Shown here piece by piece: positions 52,662 through 64,000 of a DNA stretch of 64,000 nt. The notes under the pieces were generated by a model. That model was given only the letters and a program-made list of their open reading frames with translations. It searched no databases and had not been told where the DNA came from. The stretch comes from Planococcus citri (lineage: Eukaryota; Arthropoda; Insecta; Hemiptera; Pseudococcidae). The stretch lies in NCBI RefSeq assembly GCF_950023065.1, contig NC_088679.1:54932001-54996000 (forward strand). The letters run 5' to 3'. Position numbers and translations under genes: made by a program. How positions within the stretch are numbered: position 1 is the stretch's first letter; the number at the start of each line of letters is the position of its first letter.

Positions 52662-54782
52662 ATATACATACGAGTTTACCTCCTCCAATAGCCGAAAAAA
52701 AACTCACGGTATACTTTCTCCCGCCATTTTCGGAAATCCCGAATCCAATTAACACACACTCGAGATACCTTTTCATTGATTCCCCATCATAAAGATTAGG
52801 TACCCCGCAGAGATTTCGACTCTCAAGTTGAGTACAATAGCAATATTCGATCTCAGTATCAAAAGCAGCGTCTCAACCCGATCGAATATTTCCTCAAATC
52901 AACGTAAGTATTTCGATTCCCAATGGAATGACACTCAATTTACAAAAGCATGATACCAAATGATAGTATATTTAATGAGCGAACCGTTCGAAATTCCATT
53001 CAAATAATGCGATAATGAAGAGGCGTTGACAGTGATGAAATAAAAAGCGCGAATTTTAATACCATCTTTAATTTAAAACAGACAAGAAAAGCAAAATAAG
53101 ATGGTAAAATTGAAAGCCAAAACCCCGGGCTGGCATCTTTCTTTCAAATGTCATTCAGATAATACCTTTCATTAAAGTATTCATCAGTTATCACACCTAC
53201 AGTCCGTTCGAAATCCTATCTTCTAAATCTTTTTAGTATTTCCAACTTTAAATTCGTTCTACGATTTGGAGTAGCTCAACGTCTCCGATATTATTTTCCA
53301 TTTACAATTCAATACAGATACAGCGAAAGGATGAAATTTTCTACAAAATTTAGGCATCCGAGGGTGGAAAAAAATTACACGATATAAAAACTCGAATTTT
53401 GCAGAATATGAAAATTTTCCGCCTCGTTCTAGTTTCATTCAATCCGCCTCTTCATTTTTCTCTCAACTCTTCATTCAAGTTTAGGCTAAATGGAAAACTC
53501 TCAACATCAAAATGAATATTACACGGTGGAAAAAAATCGTATTACGAGCAAATTTCAAAAGATTACCTTAAAGAGATACGCCACGTCTTTATTTTTCGAA
53601 ATTCATTCGCACTTGGTCACGTTTCAGTATTGGAGATGAGTATCATCGAAAGAATCTGGGTATAGTAGGTAAAAACCATAGAGAAATAAAAAAAATCCAA
53701 TATTCGTTCGATAATAAAAATTAATAAAGAAAAAACCTTGAGATATTGTGGAAAAGAGGAGAGAGAATCCTTTTTAAAATTCACGTACCGAATATTTCTT
53801 CATCGTAGACATATGTACATACGGTAAAAAAGACGTGTGGGTATTATATCGTTGCCTTTTTTCCTGGTTCTGTTGAAAAGAAAAATACGACTAACATTGA
53901 ATCGTTATATTGTTTACACAAGTACTTCTTTTTAGTTGATGCGGAAGAAAATGAAGCGAAAACGACGCAATGACAGATAATGCGATCGCCTTTATTACAT
54001 ATTGTTTATGAGGTTGCCTTAGAGTAAGATATAGAGAGGGAGGGAGAGAGAGGGCGAGAGAATAAAAAGGGCGCGAAAAATTAGTTAATTGACGTATGTA
54101 GTACGCGATTCCTTCCGCGAAAAGGTGTCGACAGATGTTCTTAGTCGAGAAACCATTGTGGCAATTAAAGGTGTCGAGATACGCAAGCTAAATGAAATTC
54201 TGAATACTTGCCAAAGGAACATGGGTGAAGTTTTTGTTAATAAACATACTCGCCGGTGTATCCGACACATGGACACAATGTATATATTTTAGATTCGTAT
54301 TAGCCAAGGCCTGCGGTCGAAAAAATACATGTTGAGGTAGATCATTAGTACATCATTCGCTGAACCTATCACCTAGTTTCTTTGATTAGCTTCTTTAATT
54401 TATGTACGTATTATCGCGTACACAGACACACCGACCGATTCCTACGATTTTCTAAAAATACCACCGCCAGCCAAAATTAACGCTTGTTGATATCTCGAGT
54501 AAGCAATTATCATCCTCATTACGTCGGCATTGACCGCAAAAAATAGTAATTTTTTCCAACACGAAAGTAAACGACGTAGACATCACTTTTGAGAAAATTA
54601 CAAGCACCATCAAGAGTATCAACCATTTAAGCGAACATACGAACCCAAAAAAGTAATCGTCAAGTCGCATAATTGAACGTAATGTTTCATCCCCCTCATC
54701 TTCCTACGGTCATCCTTCCTACGCCATGATGGATTGCGAAAAAAAAACCGAAAGATTTTGACCAAATTCAGAGGATATCTTC
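52662..54782. other. intergenic or intronic sequence
   Basis: No exon, repeat or RNA gene was recognised except a short GAGAGGGAGGGAGAGAGAGG purine tract near 54035-54060. Confidence 0.35.
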
Positions 54783-55325
54783 GTTTTGAGTTGAAAGAAA
54801 GTCACCCAGAAAAAATTCCAGCTCCGGAGGTGCCCATGGAGAGGAGATATAGATCCTCAAAAAAGGGATATTTTCGAAAAAAAACGTCATTTTTTTGTTC
54901 TAGCATCTACCCAACTTGTTATGAGAAAAATGGCCCGGTTTCAATTTTTTTGAAATTGGCCTATAATGACCAAAAATTGGACAGCAGTACAGTAGCCTTC
55001 AGAAATGATGTTTTTCGCTGTTTTCGTACATATAATTAATGTGAAAAGGAAGAAAATATTTTCAAAATACGAATTTTTTACCCAAATGTTGACGATTTGT
55101 AAATTTGCAACCATTCAGTGGTCAGTGGAACTCTAAAAGTGGACTTGGATTTTGATGGCAATGATCTAGGTCGAAATAGAATCTCAATATTGTCTTTTTA
55201 AACTGGGTTATTTTTCCCAAAACATGTTTTCGAAAATTTCTACTCTTTGAGGACCCATTACCCCCCCCCCCCCCCCGACACCTCCAGAGCTGACATTTTC
55301 GTTGAGTAACTTTCAACTTGAAGTT
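54783..55325. repeat. inverted repeat with diverged arms, related to 232-415
   Basis: The left arm (54783-54890) reads AGTTGAAAGAAAGT, CAGCTCCGGAGGTG, ATCCTCAA and ATTTTCGAAAA. The right arm (55215-55325) is its reverse complement in the same order, with a run of 16 C at 55261-55276. The right half also matches 232-415. This fits a diverged palindromic transposon family with at least two copies in the window. Confidence 0.55.
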
Positions 55326-58300
55326 AAGGTATCTATTCATACGTTAATCAACAACTACCGACAATTTTTTCAAGTTCAAGAAATTATGAAGCTTTTTACA
55401 TAAATAGAGGAGGAGGAGGAGGGGGAGGGAGGAAGACAAAAATACAAAATACTTGAAGACTTTAGATGTTTCCCAAGTTTTCTACAACAGGGTGTCTCAC
55501 AAAACTACCAGACAAAAAATCAAGACTTTTTCATGACCTTTTTCACATTTTACCGCATTAGAATACCCCTCCCCCCAAATTAAACAACTTGAAACTGACG
55601 TACGTATTTCAGTTCTTCATTTTTCAATTTTTTTAAAAATTTTATGGACCTTTTTATTTATTTGAAACTTTGTTGAATTTGAAAATAGGGCAGCCAATCA
55701 GCAAATTTTACTCAGTTCTGAGGATTTCAAAAAATTCAGAAAATTTTCCGTTGCATTTTTCACTTGTTTTTGAGCTTTTTAATTGTAACTTTTGTGTATT
55801 TTAATCATTTCCTCGTAATAAAAATGTCAATAATTTTTCAAAACACGCTAAAAATTGATATTCTGAAATTTGAGTTATTGCAAATTGCAGAATTATTTTT
55901 ATGTTTTCTGAAGATAAATTTTGCTTGATTTTCCAAGATGATGTAAAATGATTTCGGTATATTTTTTGAACAACTCTACCCAAACTGATCTTCAAAAGAG
56001 GAAAATTTTGAAGATTTTTTGGCAAAAAATGATCTTGGTGATGAAAATTATACCTACGATATTCCCTTATTAAGCAACTTCTCAAATCGTCAGTGAAAAT
56101 TGACCATCCATCCTGATTTCCAGAACTCAAATTAGTCGATTTTTGTCTCATTTTATCTCAAAATTTTCTCACCATTTCCAAACGGAAAATCTTCAACAGA
56201 AATTATCGTCTTTAGAAAATTCCACTAGAAAGAACAATTCAGCCTAAAGGTAACCATGGGAAAATTTTTCTTCGGCCATTGTACGTATATAAAAAGTACG
56301 AAAAATATTTATATCTTTGTTGACGATATTTTTACCACATGACCAAGACACGTGTTCGACTCGATTCGAAAATTTTCCAAAGACCTTCGTCCAATTAGAG
56401 CGATTTTACGACACACAGTAATCCACCTCCTCCCTCCGTCATCCCCATCGCTAAAATGTTTTTTTCTTCGCTTGAAAATCTGCCTGGTACAAATACGCGA
56501 TAAAAATGTAACGTACAACAAGGTACGGTACCATATTAAAAAAGGGATCCGAGATAATAATCATTTCGCAAATGTACGAATTTTCAGCGTACTTATAGTG
56601 AAGATACGAGTACGGCGACAAAAATTACGAGTACATCACGAAACGAAGTCTAAATTTTGGCACATTTATCCGAGTCGAGTAGCCTACCACCGTTGTATTC
56701 GCTATTTAAAAACACCGTCTAGGAAAATATCCTAACATTAATTACTTTGAACATTTATTAGTTTTAAAAGAATCACGTTTTTGCGACCCTTTCTTCAGCC
56801 CGCCTGCCGCCACAGACATCAACTCGCTGGTGAAATTTTTCTCTATTTCTAATTTCATTTAGCGCACTACGTCTGAAAATAAAATTGAACTTCGGCTTCT
56901 TTAAAAATAGAAATCGGCGAGGGGGGCCTGGAGTTCTTGTTTTATGGTCCGCAAACATGTTAAAAAGTAGAGCGTGTTAAAAAATTTTAATTTTTGCGTT
57001 GAATTATTAATCAACGCTATCCATCATTTCGCATTTTTACTTCTTTTCTCGGCTTTAAAAAATTTTTCACATAGTTTATTACATTGTAAAATTAGTATAT
57101 ATAATGTTGTATAGTTGGCTGCGAAAAAAAAAAAGAAAAAAGAAACCAGCCGGCTAATTTACTACGAATACGCGTGCCGAGCGATCGAACTACCATCTAG
57201 ATGTCAACCACCGCCTCGACATGTCAAGCTGTCGAAGTGTCGATGTCATAAAAATATGCCCATTTTTTTTCTCACGTCGTCGTCATCGTCGGAAAAAAGT
57301 ACACGCTTAATGCACGAGGAATCCTATTTCGTCAATTTAAATATCACCCTTATAGTACTTGTATCGTAAAACGCAGAGATTTTATAAGGCAAGTTCCCCT
57401 CGTGCATTTTCCAACCTTGCAAGGTAGATAACCTGAAAATTGCCTCGATTTTAACACTCCGGTGACTTTGAAATTTAATAGAGACACTTGTATTCGACTC
57501 TAAAATTCCTCGTTATAAACGTTTTCAAAAATAAAAAAAAAAGAAAAACCGTCGTCGTCGTCGTTGGGTCGACTCGTATTCGTTTAACAACCGTGTAAAA
57601 TTATAATTGCATAAGCCTCGGATTTCAAAAGCAAAAGCTTCGTTATCTGGTAAGGATGATTAAACGGTTCAAAGCGATGAAATTTAATACGGTGTATAAT
57701 CCATCGTATACTTAAGTTTAAGTATCCGAGTAATCTATACCTTTGCAGACATTTTAATCGAGCTTTATTCCCCATTGTTCGATGAGTCTGTGAATTTAAA
57801 AAATTAAAATATCCTGCATATCCGTAGACGGATTAATTACAAGGTTGCAGAAGTGAAAAGAGTCGGTTCAATGTTTTCACCATGGGGGGGGGGGGGGGGG
57901 TGGGGTGGGAGGAGAGAGAAAACTTATCTCGAACTCGTTCGTAATTTACTCAAAAATGTTTCAAAATATGACAACCCTTTCAGGAAGAAAACCGCAAAAA
58001 ATACCATCATTGAAATGAAACTTTTCTTTTACCCTATAAATGTACTCAATAAGTCGAATGTGAGTCAAAAAGAAGCGCAACAATGTCCTAATACATGTTC
58101 ATCCCGTTTCGAAATCCAAAAATCTATTGATACAATTTTTAAAGAGCTCCGGAATCTTCACTCTTGGACCCAGGTGAATTATACTTCATTTATAAACCTT
58201 TGGATGCCCTACAAAAAATTTATGTCCATGTATTTTGTCTGTGTTGTTGATTGAAGGCACCGGAACGCTCCGAAAACATCAATCAATCATAACCTCTTCA

Positions 58301-61137
58301 ATTTTAAAGGCAGACTAGAATTAATCATACATTTTTATGCACTTTTGTAAGCTCAGCAACATGATCCAACCATGCTCAGTCCCTCAGTAAAATTTAAGGA
58401 ATTGTACAATCTCGAAGAATCAACATAGAGTACCTATTCCAAAACCTCGCCCCTTCAAAATCGAGGATTGGCAAACCAATTTACACTTGAGCAGTCTGAG
58501 ATGCTGTATCGTTAGGCAAATCACTCGACACTTCGGCCGGAATACCCTAAATGATCATTTATAATTCTCATTTTCAAGTAAATATTTAAAAATAAGATAC
58601 TTAGGGGTAAGAAAAATATCTGATAATGCACAAAATTGTAATTGAAAAAAATTATGTGCCTTCCAATTATGTCTTCAACACGTCTACAAGATGAATTAAT
58701 GGCAATAAGTTTCATTACGTCCCTGAAAATCCAACATTATGACATTTCAGAAAGAAGTCACTGAATCATACTCGTAGATGATAATCCATTTCATTTTTTT
58801 AAACCTTTCAACAAAATATTTCCAAGTCATAAATTCGAGACGACGTTTTTTCTCCCAAATATTCCCTCCAAAAATTATAAATAGACCCCAGCCCAAAATC
58901 ATATCCGTGTTAAAAGAAAAAGTAGGTTATATAGGTACTCGTAAAAATTTACTCTCGCGAATTATGCGAGCTTCAGATTAATTAATCATCTTAGAACAAA
59001 AAATCACGTGATTTCAGAATAATGGAGCAGATAATTTGAAAAGAAAAAGATTCGACAGTCATTAAGATTTTAAAATATTTTCTCAAAAAAAAAAAAAAAA
59101 AAATTTCTCAGCAAAAATGCTCAAGTTATTTGACTACCAAGAACTTCTTTAAAAATTGGATTTTAATTTCCGTTATTAAATGAAGGAACGAAAATTCTCT
59201 CAACTTCAAACTGGACAAATACTGAGTTTCGACATATTTTTTTACTCTGTAATCACAATAATATCATGTTGTAAACATCGTACCCTCTTCTCGAAAAAAA
59301 CATCTCAATACCTTCCCACTGTACTTTCACAAACATTCGTTGATTTTGAAATTATTCCAGCAAAAGGAGGATTACAGAAGCTGGAAAAAACATCGGAAAA
59401 ACACGCACACAAAATACTCGTATCTCTGTACAAATATAGAACGCGGGAAAAAAGAGATCAGCTTTTTTCTCCATAAGCTGGGAAAAAGTCTTTGTGCAAA
59501 ATAAGAGATTTTATATTTCACAAAACTCTCTCAGAGCGACGTATAAAAAAAAACTCGCAGTAAAATTATAAATCACTTCTCTCTATTTCTATTTCTTCAG
59601 ATACAGAAAATTTGAATAAGGGTATCTAATTATAAATAGAAAATTAATTATTTTCAATTTACTCTCGTTCAAAGACGTTCGAGAATATAAGATGACAAGA
59701 TATTCGCATAATTTTAAACGTTCATCGATACAGTAAAAGGAGAGAAAAAAATCAAAAGACACCACGCAGACGCTCAATCGAACTCGTTTCATCAACTTTT
59801 CAATATTAACGTCAAAACTTTTATCAATGGTTACGAGAAAATCGTAATGGAAAAAAATTAAAATTATAAAAAATACAAAAACTTTGAAACGCGTGGAAAT
59901 TTTTAAATTTTTCAAACATCGAAAAAAATGTATATAAAAAGACAGATTTCGGTTTGAAAAAAATCTCCACCAAACTTCTTTCATCGAGGAATTTATTTGT
60001 GTTGCGTCGAAGCCAAGTAGACTTCATTTTTTCTCGTTAAAATGACTTTTTTTTTTTTGATAGTGAACATTTTAAGGAATTCGTCTTGAAACGTGAAAAT
60101 ATTATTCGAAGAATTTAAGTGATATATCGTTTTGTTATTTCTGAACTTGGAAGCTAATAAAGCGCAGTTTATACAAAAAAGCACAAGCACACGTACAGGT
60201 AGTATACTTGGGAAAGAAAACATAACTTTAAGACTGTAGTCTACCTAGCCATAGGTCACTGCAACATTATGCAAACGTCCTTTCTGACATTGGTAGGGCT
60301 AACTAAAAAAAAATAAAGGCAGGGAGAACATTTTTCCAAAAAAGAAATTTTTTTTTCGAATCAGAGCGAAATATAAAGCTGTAAATGTGATTTATGTGCG
60401 ATGACATATCGCAATATAATTAAGATGTAATTTATCGAGGTGATTATAGTTTTTTTTACGTTGAATAAAAAAAGTTATTACTGTCAATAAAAAGCAATAT
60501 GGGAATTCTTAACATTGTAGATTTTTTTGGCTCCAACGTAGCCCAGAATACTATAGCAATTTAATTGACTTATATGAAGGAATGTTATTTTATCAAACTT
60601 TACGTTATTTTTTATGGTGTATATTTTAAGCCTAGGTCAGTGTAGTTTTTTTAACTCGCGAATTGTGTTCATCTACACCACATTTTTTCATTAGAACTAA
60701 ATAAATTTCCCTCGTGCTGCACCTATTAGTATATTTTTACGTTATTTACGTAATAGAGAATCTGATCAAAAAAGAAGGTATAAATTTTGCGAAATTAATT
60801 AAAGAGATATTTGTTTTCCAAAAACTTTATGCCTCGCTATAATAAGTTATAACGAAACTGAAGATTTTATGATTTTCGGTCTTATGACGTATATCGTCGA
60901 ATGTATTGTTTTACTTCGTCGTTAAATTGCATTTCAACTCGATATGATATAAGGAGAAGCACGTAGTACTCGAGTTAACGATGGTCGCTAAAAAATGCTC
61001 ATAACTTTCTCGTTTTTCCTTTCCAAAAGTCGTAAATTTCACTATAGGTACAATAAAACATGAGATTCTGGATCAGATGGCAACTTTTTGCAAGTGTGAT
61101 TCAAATTATTAAATTTTTCTTATCGCCATGATAGGTC
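55326..61137. other. gene-poor sequence
   Basis: AT-rich DNA with homopolymers and simple repeats: a GGAGGAGGAGGAGG tract near 55410, (CGT)n near 57550, and a poly-G run at about 57885-57900. Several open frames of 60-130 codons exist (for example at 56352-56735 and 57853-58254), but none has paired splice sites, a homologous copy or a recognisable domain, so no gene is called. Confidence 0.4.
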
Positions 61138-63600
61138 AAGGAAGTTTAGAGGCACGTTGAACGACGATGAACTTCCTCTGCGCAGCTCCTTTTGTGTCTT
61201 CGATGAAAAAAATTTAAACTTCAACTTGATGCACTAAAAAAATATGCAGGGAGAAAAAATTATTTCACTCCCTTGCTCTCTTCAGCTGTTTCATTTTTCA
61301 CCATCTTCGATATAACTTGGAATTTTAATCACTTGGTCACATTCTTATGAACTAATGAGCATATTCTAAGAAACTTTAAAAAATATGGCAATCTTCGCGA
61401 ATTCACCGTAGGTAGGTAATTTCCGCGAATGATTCTATATGAATCTAAATTCAGCAAACGAATATAGAGTTTGAGCTTACGTTGAGATTACAAAGTTAAC
61501 TAGGAATATAATAAAGCGGTTAGTAAATTAGGTAGCGATACTGATAATGCACGATTATTTCTCTGGCATAGTAGACCTTTGGCCAGCATCATTCATGACA
61601 AGTTTTTCTATGAAATTCATACGTCGTAGGCTGCACGTATCTCTAATCTCTCTCGGGTTCACATTTGTGACATTTATATTGCCTTTTTCCACGTAAAACA
61701 TACTCTAGGGTTATTTTAGAAAACGCATGGTACACGTTTGTTTCAGTTATTCTCTTATTTTAAGGTCTATGCGTAGATTGAAAAAGCATGTAGGGAAGCT
61801 AGCATAAGGTACAACTGAAAAAAAAAATAGGTTCAAGTGTACTGAACTCTAAATCTCGGAAACTTCCAAGATGTAATACTACAATATGAAGTACCTAATG
61901 GCACTGGGTGGAGAAATAGATTTTTTCATCACATCAAAAAAGATTCTTTCACTTTTCAAATTAGAGAGCAACATAATGATTATTTGATTTTTTTTCTTTC
62001 GAACTTTAGAAAAGCACAGGTTTTAAAGGTAACTAAATTAACTTCAATTGACGTACTCACGAACCTCCAATCTTTGGATTCGCTGCTTCAAATTTTCGGC
62101 ACGTTCACTTCAGTTCATTTGGTCACTTTTGACATCCTGATCCGTATTTTCAAAATTCAAAATTCAAAAAAAAAACACAAAACGCAAAACGATTCACTCT
62201 ATGTGGACATTTACGTGACAGATCTGTCAAAAAAGCTGCATTCATCACTTGTTTCAAAGAAACTCATTTTTAAAAGGTGAAATTTTTTAAAAATATGTTC
62301 AAATTTAAAAATTGTACATATTTTTTTTAAATTTTGTTTCTTGAAACTGAAATAATACCACTTTCAGTTTCTTATTTAGATATTTGTTTTTCATAATTAT
62401 AATAATGTTCAGTTCAAATGAAAATAACATAAAAAATTTGAAGACTCGAATTCTCATTAAAACCAATAATTAATTCATTGTTGATCACCAGAGAGCGTTT
62501 AAATTGGTAGCTCTCAACTTTGATAAGTCGTGTTGCCTTTTTCTAGCTTTGTTCACACGACAGTTGATTGGTTTACTGAGGACTCATGCAGTTTATAAGG
62601 ACATTTCAGAATGACTTAATTTATGCAGATTATTCTTCGGTTCACTTGGTTTATAATCAATTATTCGTAATGTCAGGTACAAATTGATAGACAGATTCAA
62701 AAACATGCAAGAAACATCCCAATGATATTGATACGTATAAATTAATGAGCAGTAACATGCATTCAAGTTATTTTAAAACATTCACATAAGGGCAGACGAA
62801 AGTCGAAATTCTCAATTGCGAGTGTACTTAAATTTCAAATTTGAGTCAGAGTGCGATAATTTTCAGAATCGACCAAACAATCTCCAACATTTCGAACCAA
62901 ATATTAAATTTTTCTAATTGGGATAGTAATTTTTTCATTTTTCCAAGAGATGAAATGCAATTTTTTCCACTTCCTTAATTTTTTGTAATTTTCCACCAAC
63001 ATCAGACTCATGTTCAATGAAGAAATTCAAAAAATAAATCGCCTGATCCAAAAATAAATAATAACCAAAGTTCATCTAGTCTCACAATTCAACAAATTTC
63101 TTCCAAAAATTAGCATCCACAAAAATAGATTTCTGCTAGAATACGTTTTCTCCGTGAAAAATTACATTTTTTTTCTAATACAACAATGTTTCGAGGAAAG
63201 GAAAACCAACGTGCCAGTTTTTGACGTCATTCAATATTCAGTTTTTATACTCGCTTCGCGAAGTTCGCCCATAAAAATCAAGTTGATAAAATTTTTCATC
63301 CAATATAAAAATTCTTCTTACCTGCACGGACGAATCCAAGATCTCAATTCGGCTCTCCTCGAAACAATTTTTCGGTCCAATTACGAAAACTCCCAAGTAC
63401 CGAGAGAATGGCACGATAGAGTGATTTCTGAAAACAAAACAAACATTGAACGTCATTCGTGTGTTTCTAATATAGCTATAAAAAACATTTACGATGTGTT
63501 TTCTCAAGAAAATTGCGTCTTTGCGGCCCTCTGCACCTTTGTGAAGTTACGAAGATTATAATTTTTCACTTGTCGTTAGAATACACGATCTTTTCCTCGA
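61138..63600 (+). repeat. segmental duplication, copy B
   Basis: Partner of 4195-6180, same orientation, about 57 kb away. It is longer mainly because of extra sequence at 61690-61890 and 62230-62530. The match resumes after each gap in the same order, so the two are colinear. Both ends lie outside the recognisable tandem units of the gene array. Confidence 0.8.
63322..63427 (-). CDS. probable exon (copy B) of an unknown gene
   Basis: On the minus strand, 106 nt lie between acceptor TTTGTTTTCAG and donor CAG|GTAAGA. Reading starts with one leftover base and gives 35 open codons, including VPFSRYLGVFVIGPKNCFEE and ending DSSVQ. Copy A at 5914-5984 preserves both splice sites and the FVIGPK core. 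Keeping of splice signals and frame across a diverged duplication favours a real exon. The parent protein was not recognised, and neighbouring exons were not found with confidence. The overlapping plus-strand open frame (63154-63561) is not conserved in copy A. Confidence 0.45.
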
Positions 63601-64000
63601 CTGTAAAACGCTCGTGTTTATTACGAGACAATTGTTGGGAGACTCGACTCGAAAATACATACTACGTTGCCTATGTCCTATGATCTGTTCCGAAATATTT
63701 ATGAACCATCTTCGCAGAACTTGCATCCGACTAAGATGCGAACTTTTTACAGATTCGAATATAATAATAATATATATTTCAACACGTGATAATATAACGT
63801 TTACGACGTCAATAAAGTTTTTTTTTCTTCTCCTCAATTGATCAAGCGTAACCTCTCAAAGAAAGCAAACAAATGTCGCAAAAATGTCTACACTTTCAAG
63901 TTCATAAATGTAATAATCGTATATCATTATTTTTTCGTTATTAAAAAAAATATTCTCGGGATGGTTTTTATTTACTAATTAGACGTTTTAATCATTCTCT

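Noticed and set aside
56352..56735. 127-codon plus-strand open frame
   Set aside because: Basic, low-complexity composition with no domain, and another open frame on the opposite strand; likely chance.
57853..58254. 133-codon open frame beginning next to a poly-G run
   Set aside because: The N-terminal part is an artefact of the G run (Gly stretch). The rest has no recognisable domain, splice sites or duplicate to support it.
63154..63561. 135-codon plus-strand open frame in the right-hand duplication block
   Set aside because: The homologous region at 5.7-6.1 kb does not keep this frame, whereas the minus-strand splice sites and FVIGPK core are kept in both copies.

Overview
The window looks like nuclear DNA of an arthropod. 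It is AT-rich, its one multi-exon gene has ordinary GT-AG introns, homopolymers and short microsatellites are common, and several miniature inverted-repeat transposons are present. Runs such as TAGGTAGGTACCTAT and the CAGTGGCGTAGCCA transposon terminus fit a sap-feeding hemipteran, perhaps a scale insect or mealybug. That placement is inference from sequence style; no marker gene confirms it. No rRNA, tRNA, CRISPR array or prokaryotic gene organisation was seen.

The left 40 kb (about 1-39.4 kb) holds a tandem array of nine intact paralogous genes. All are on the minus strand, each has one uninterrupted coding exon of 670-686 codons, and a tenth copy has decayed to a fragment near 1.1 kb. The protein family was not recognised. 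It has no signal peptide or membrane segment, looks all-helical, and carries conserved blocks (a DFDG-IHY block, an IAC-YCFE-DI-RIWP block, an LSD-SAED block, a DFIND block and a C-terminal LEWYF--Q-L-EFK-RYA block) around a variable middle. Each copy has a strong 3' splice site 13-15 nt before its ATG. This implies a non-coding first exon and spread by DNA-level tandem duplication, not retroposition. The copies form neighbour groups: genes 1-2, genes 3-6, gene 7 and genes 8-9. In genes 3-6 the intergenic DNA was duplicated too (units of about 3.7-4.4 kb).

From 39.4 to 64 kb coding content is sparse. The clear exception is a spliced plus-strand gene at 44.57-46.08 kb encoding a small secreted protein of 130 residues: signal peptide, Thr-rich stretch, helical C-terminus. 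It lies between two copies of a roughly 1.3-1.5 kb duplicated block. The second copy carries a 282-bp hAT-like MITE with an 8-bp target duplication, and the first copy preserves the empty site. Other inverted-repeat elements lie at 6.5-7.4 kb, 47.6-47.9 kb (almost perfect hairpin), 51.86-52.66 kb and 54.8-55.3 kb. A separate block of about 2-2.5 kb occurs in direct orientation at 4.2-6.2 kb and again at 61.1-63.6 kb, 57 kb apart. It contains a likely minus-strand coding exon whose splice sites are kept in both copies.

The most interesting system is the nine-gene array: a large, young, intact and still diversifying family of unknown cytosolic proteins. It could be a lineage-specific defence, effector or recognition family, but the sequence alone does not show function.
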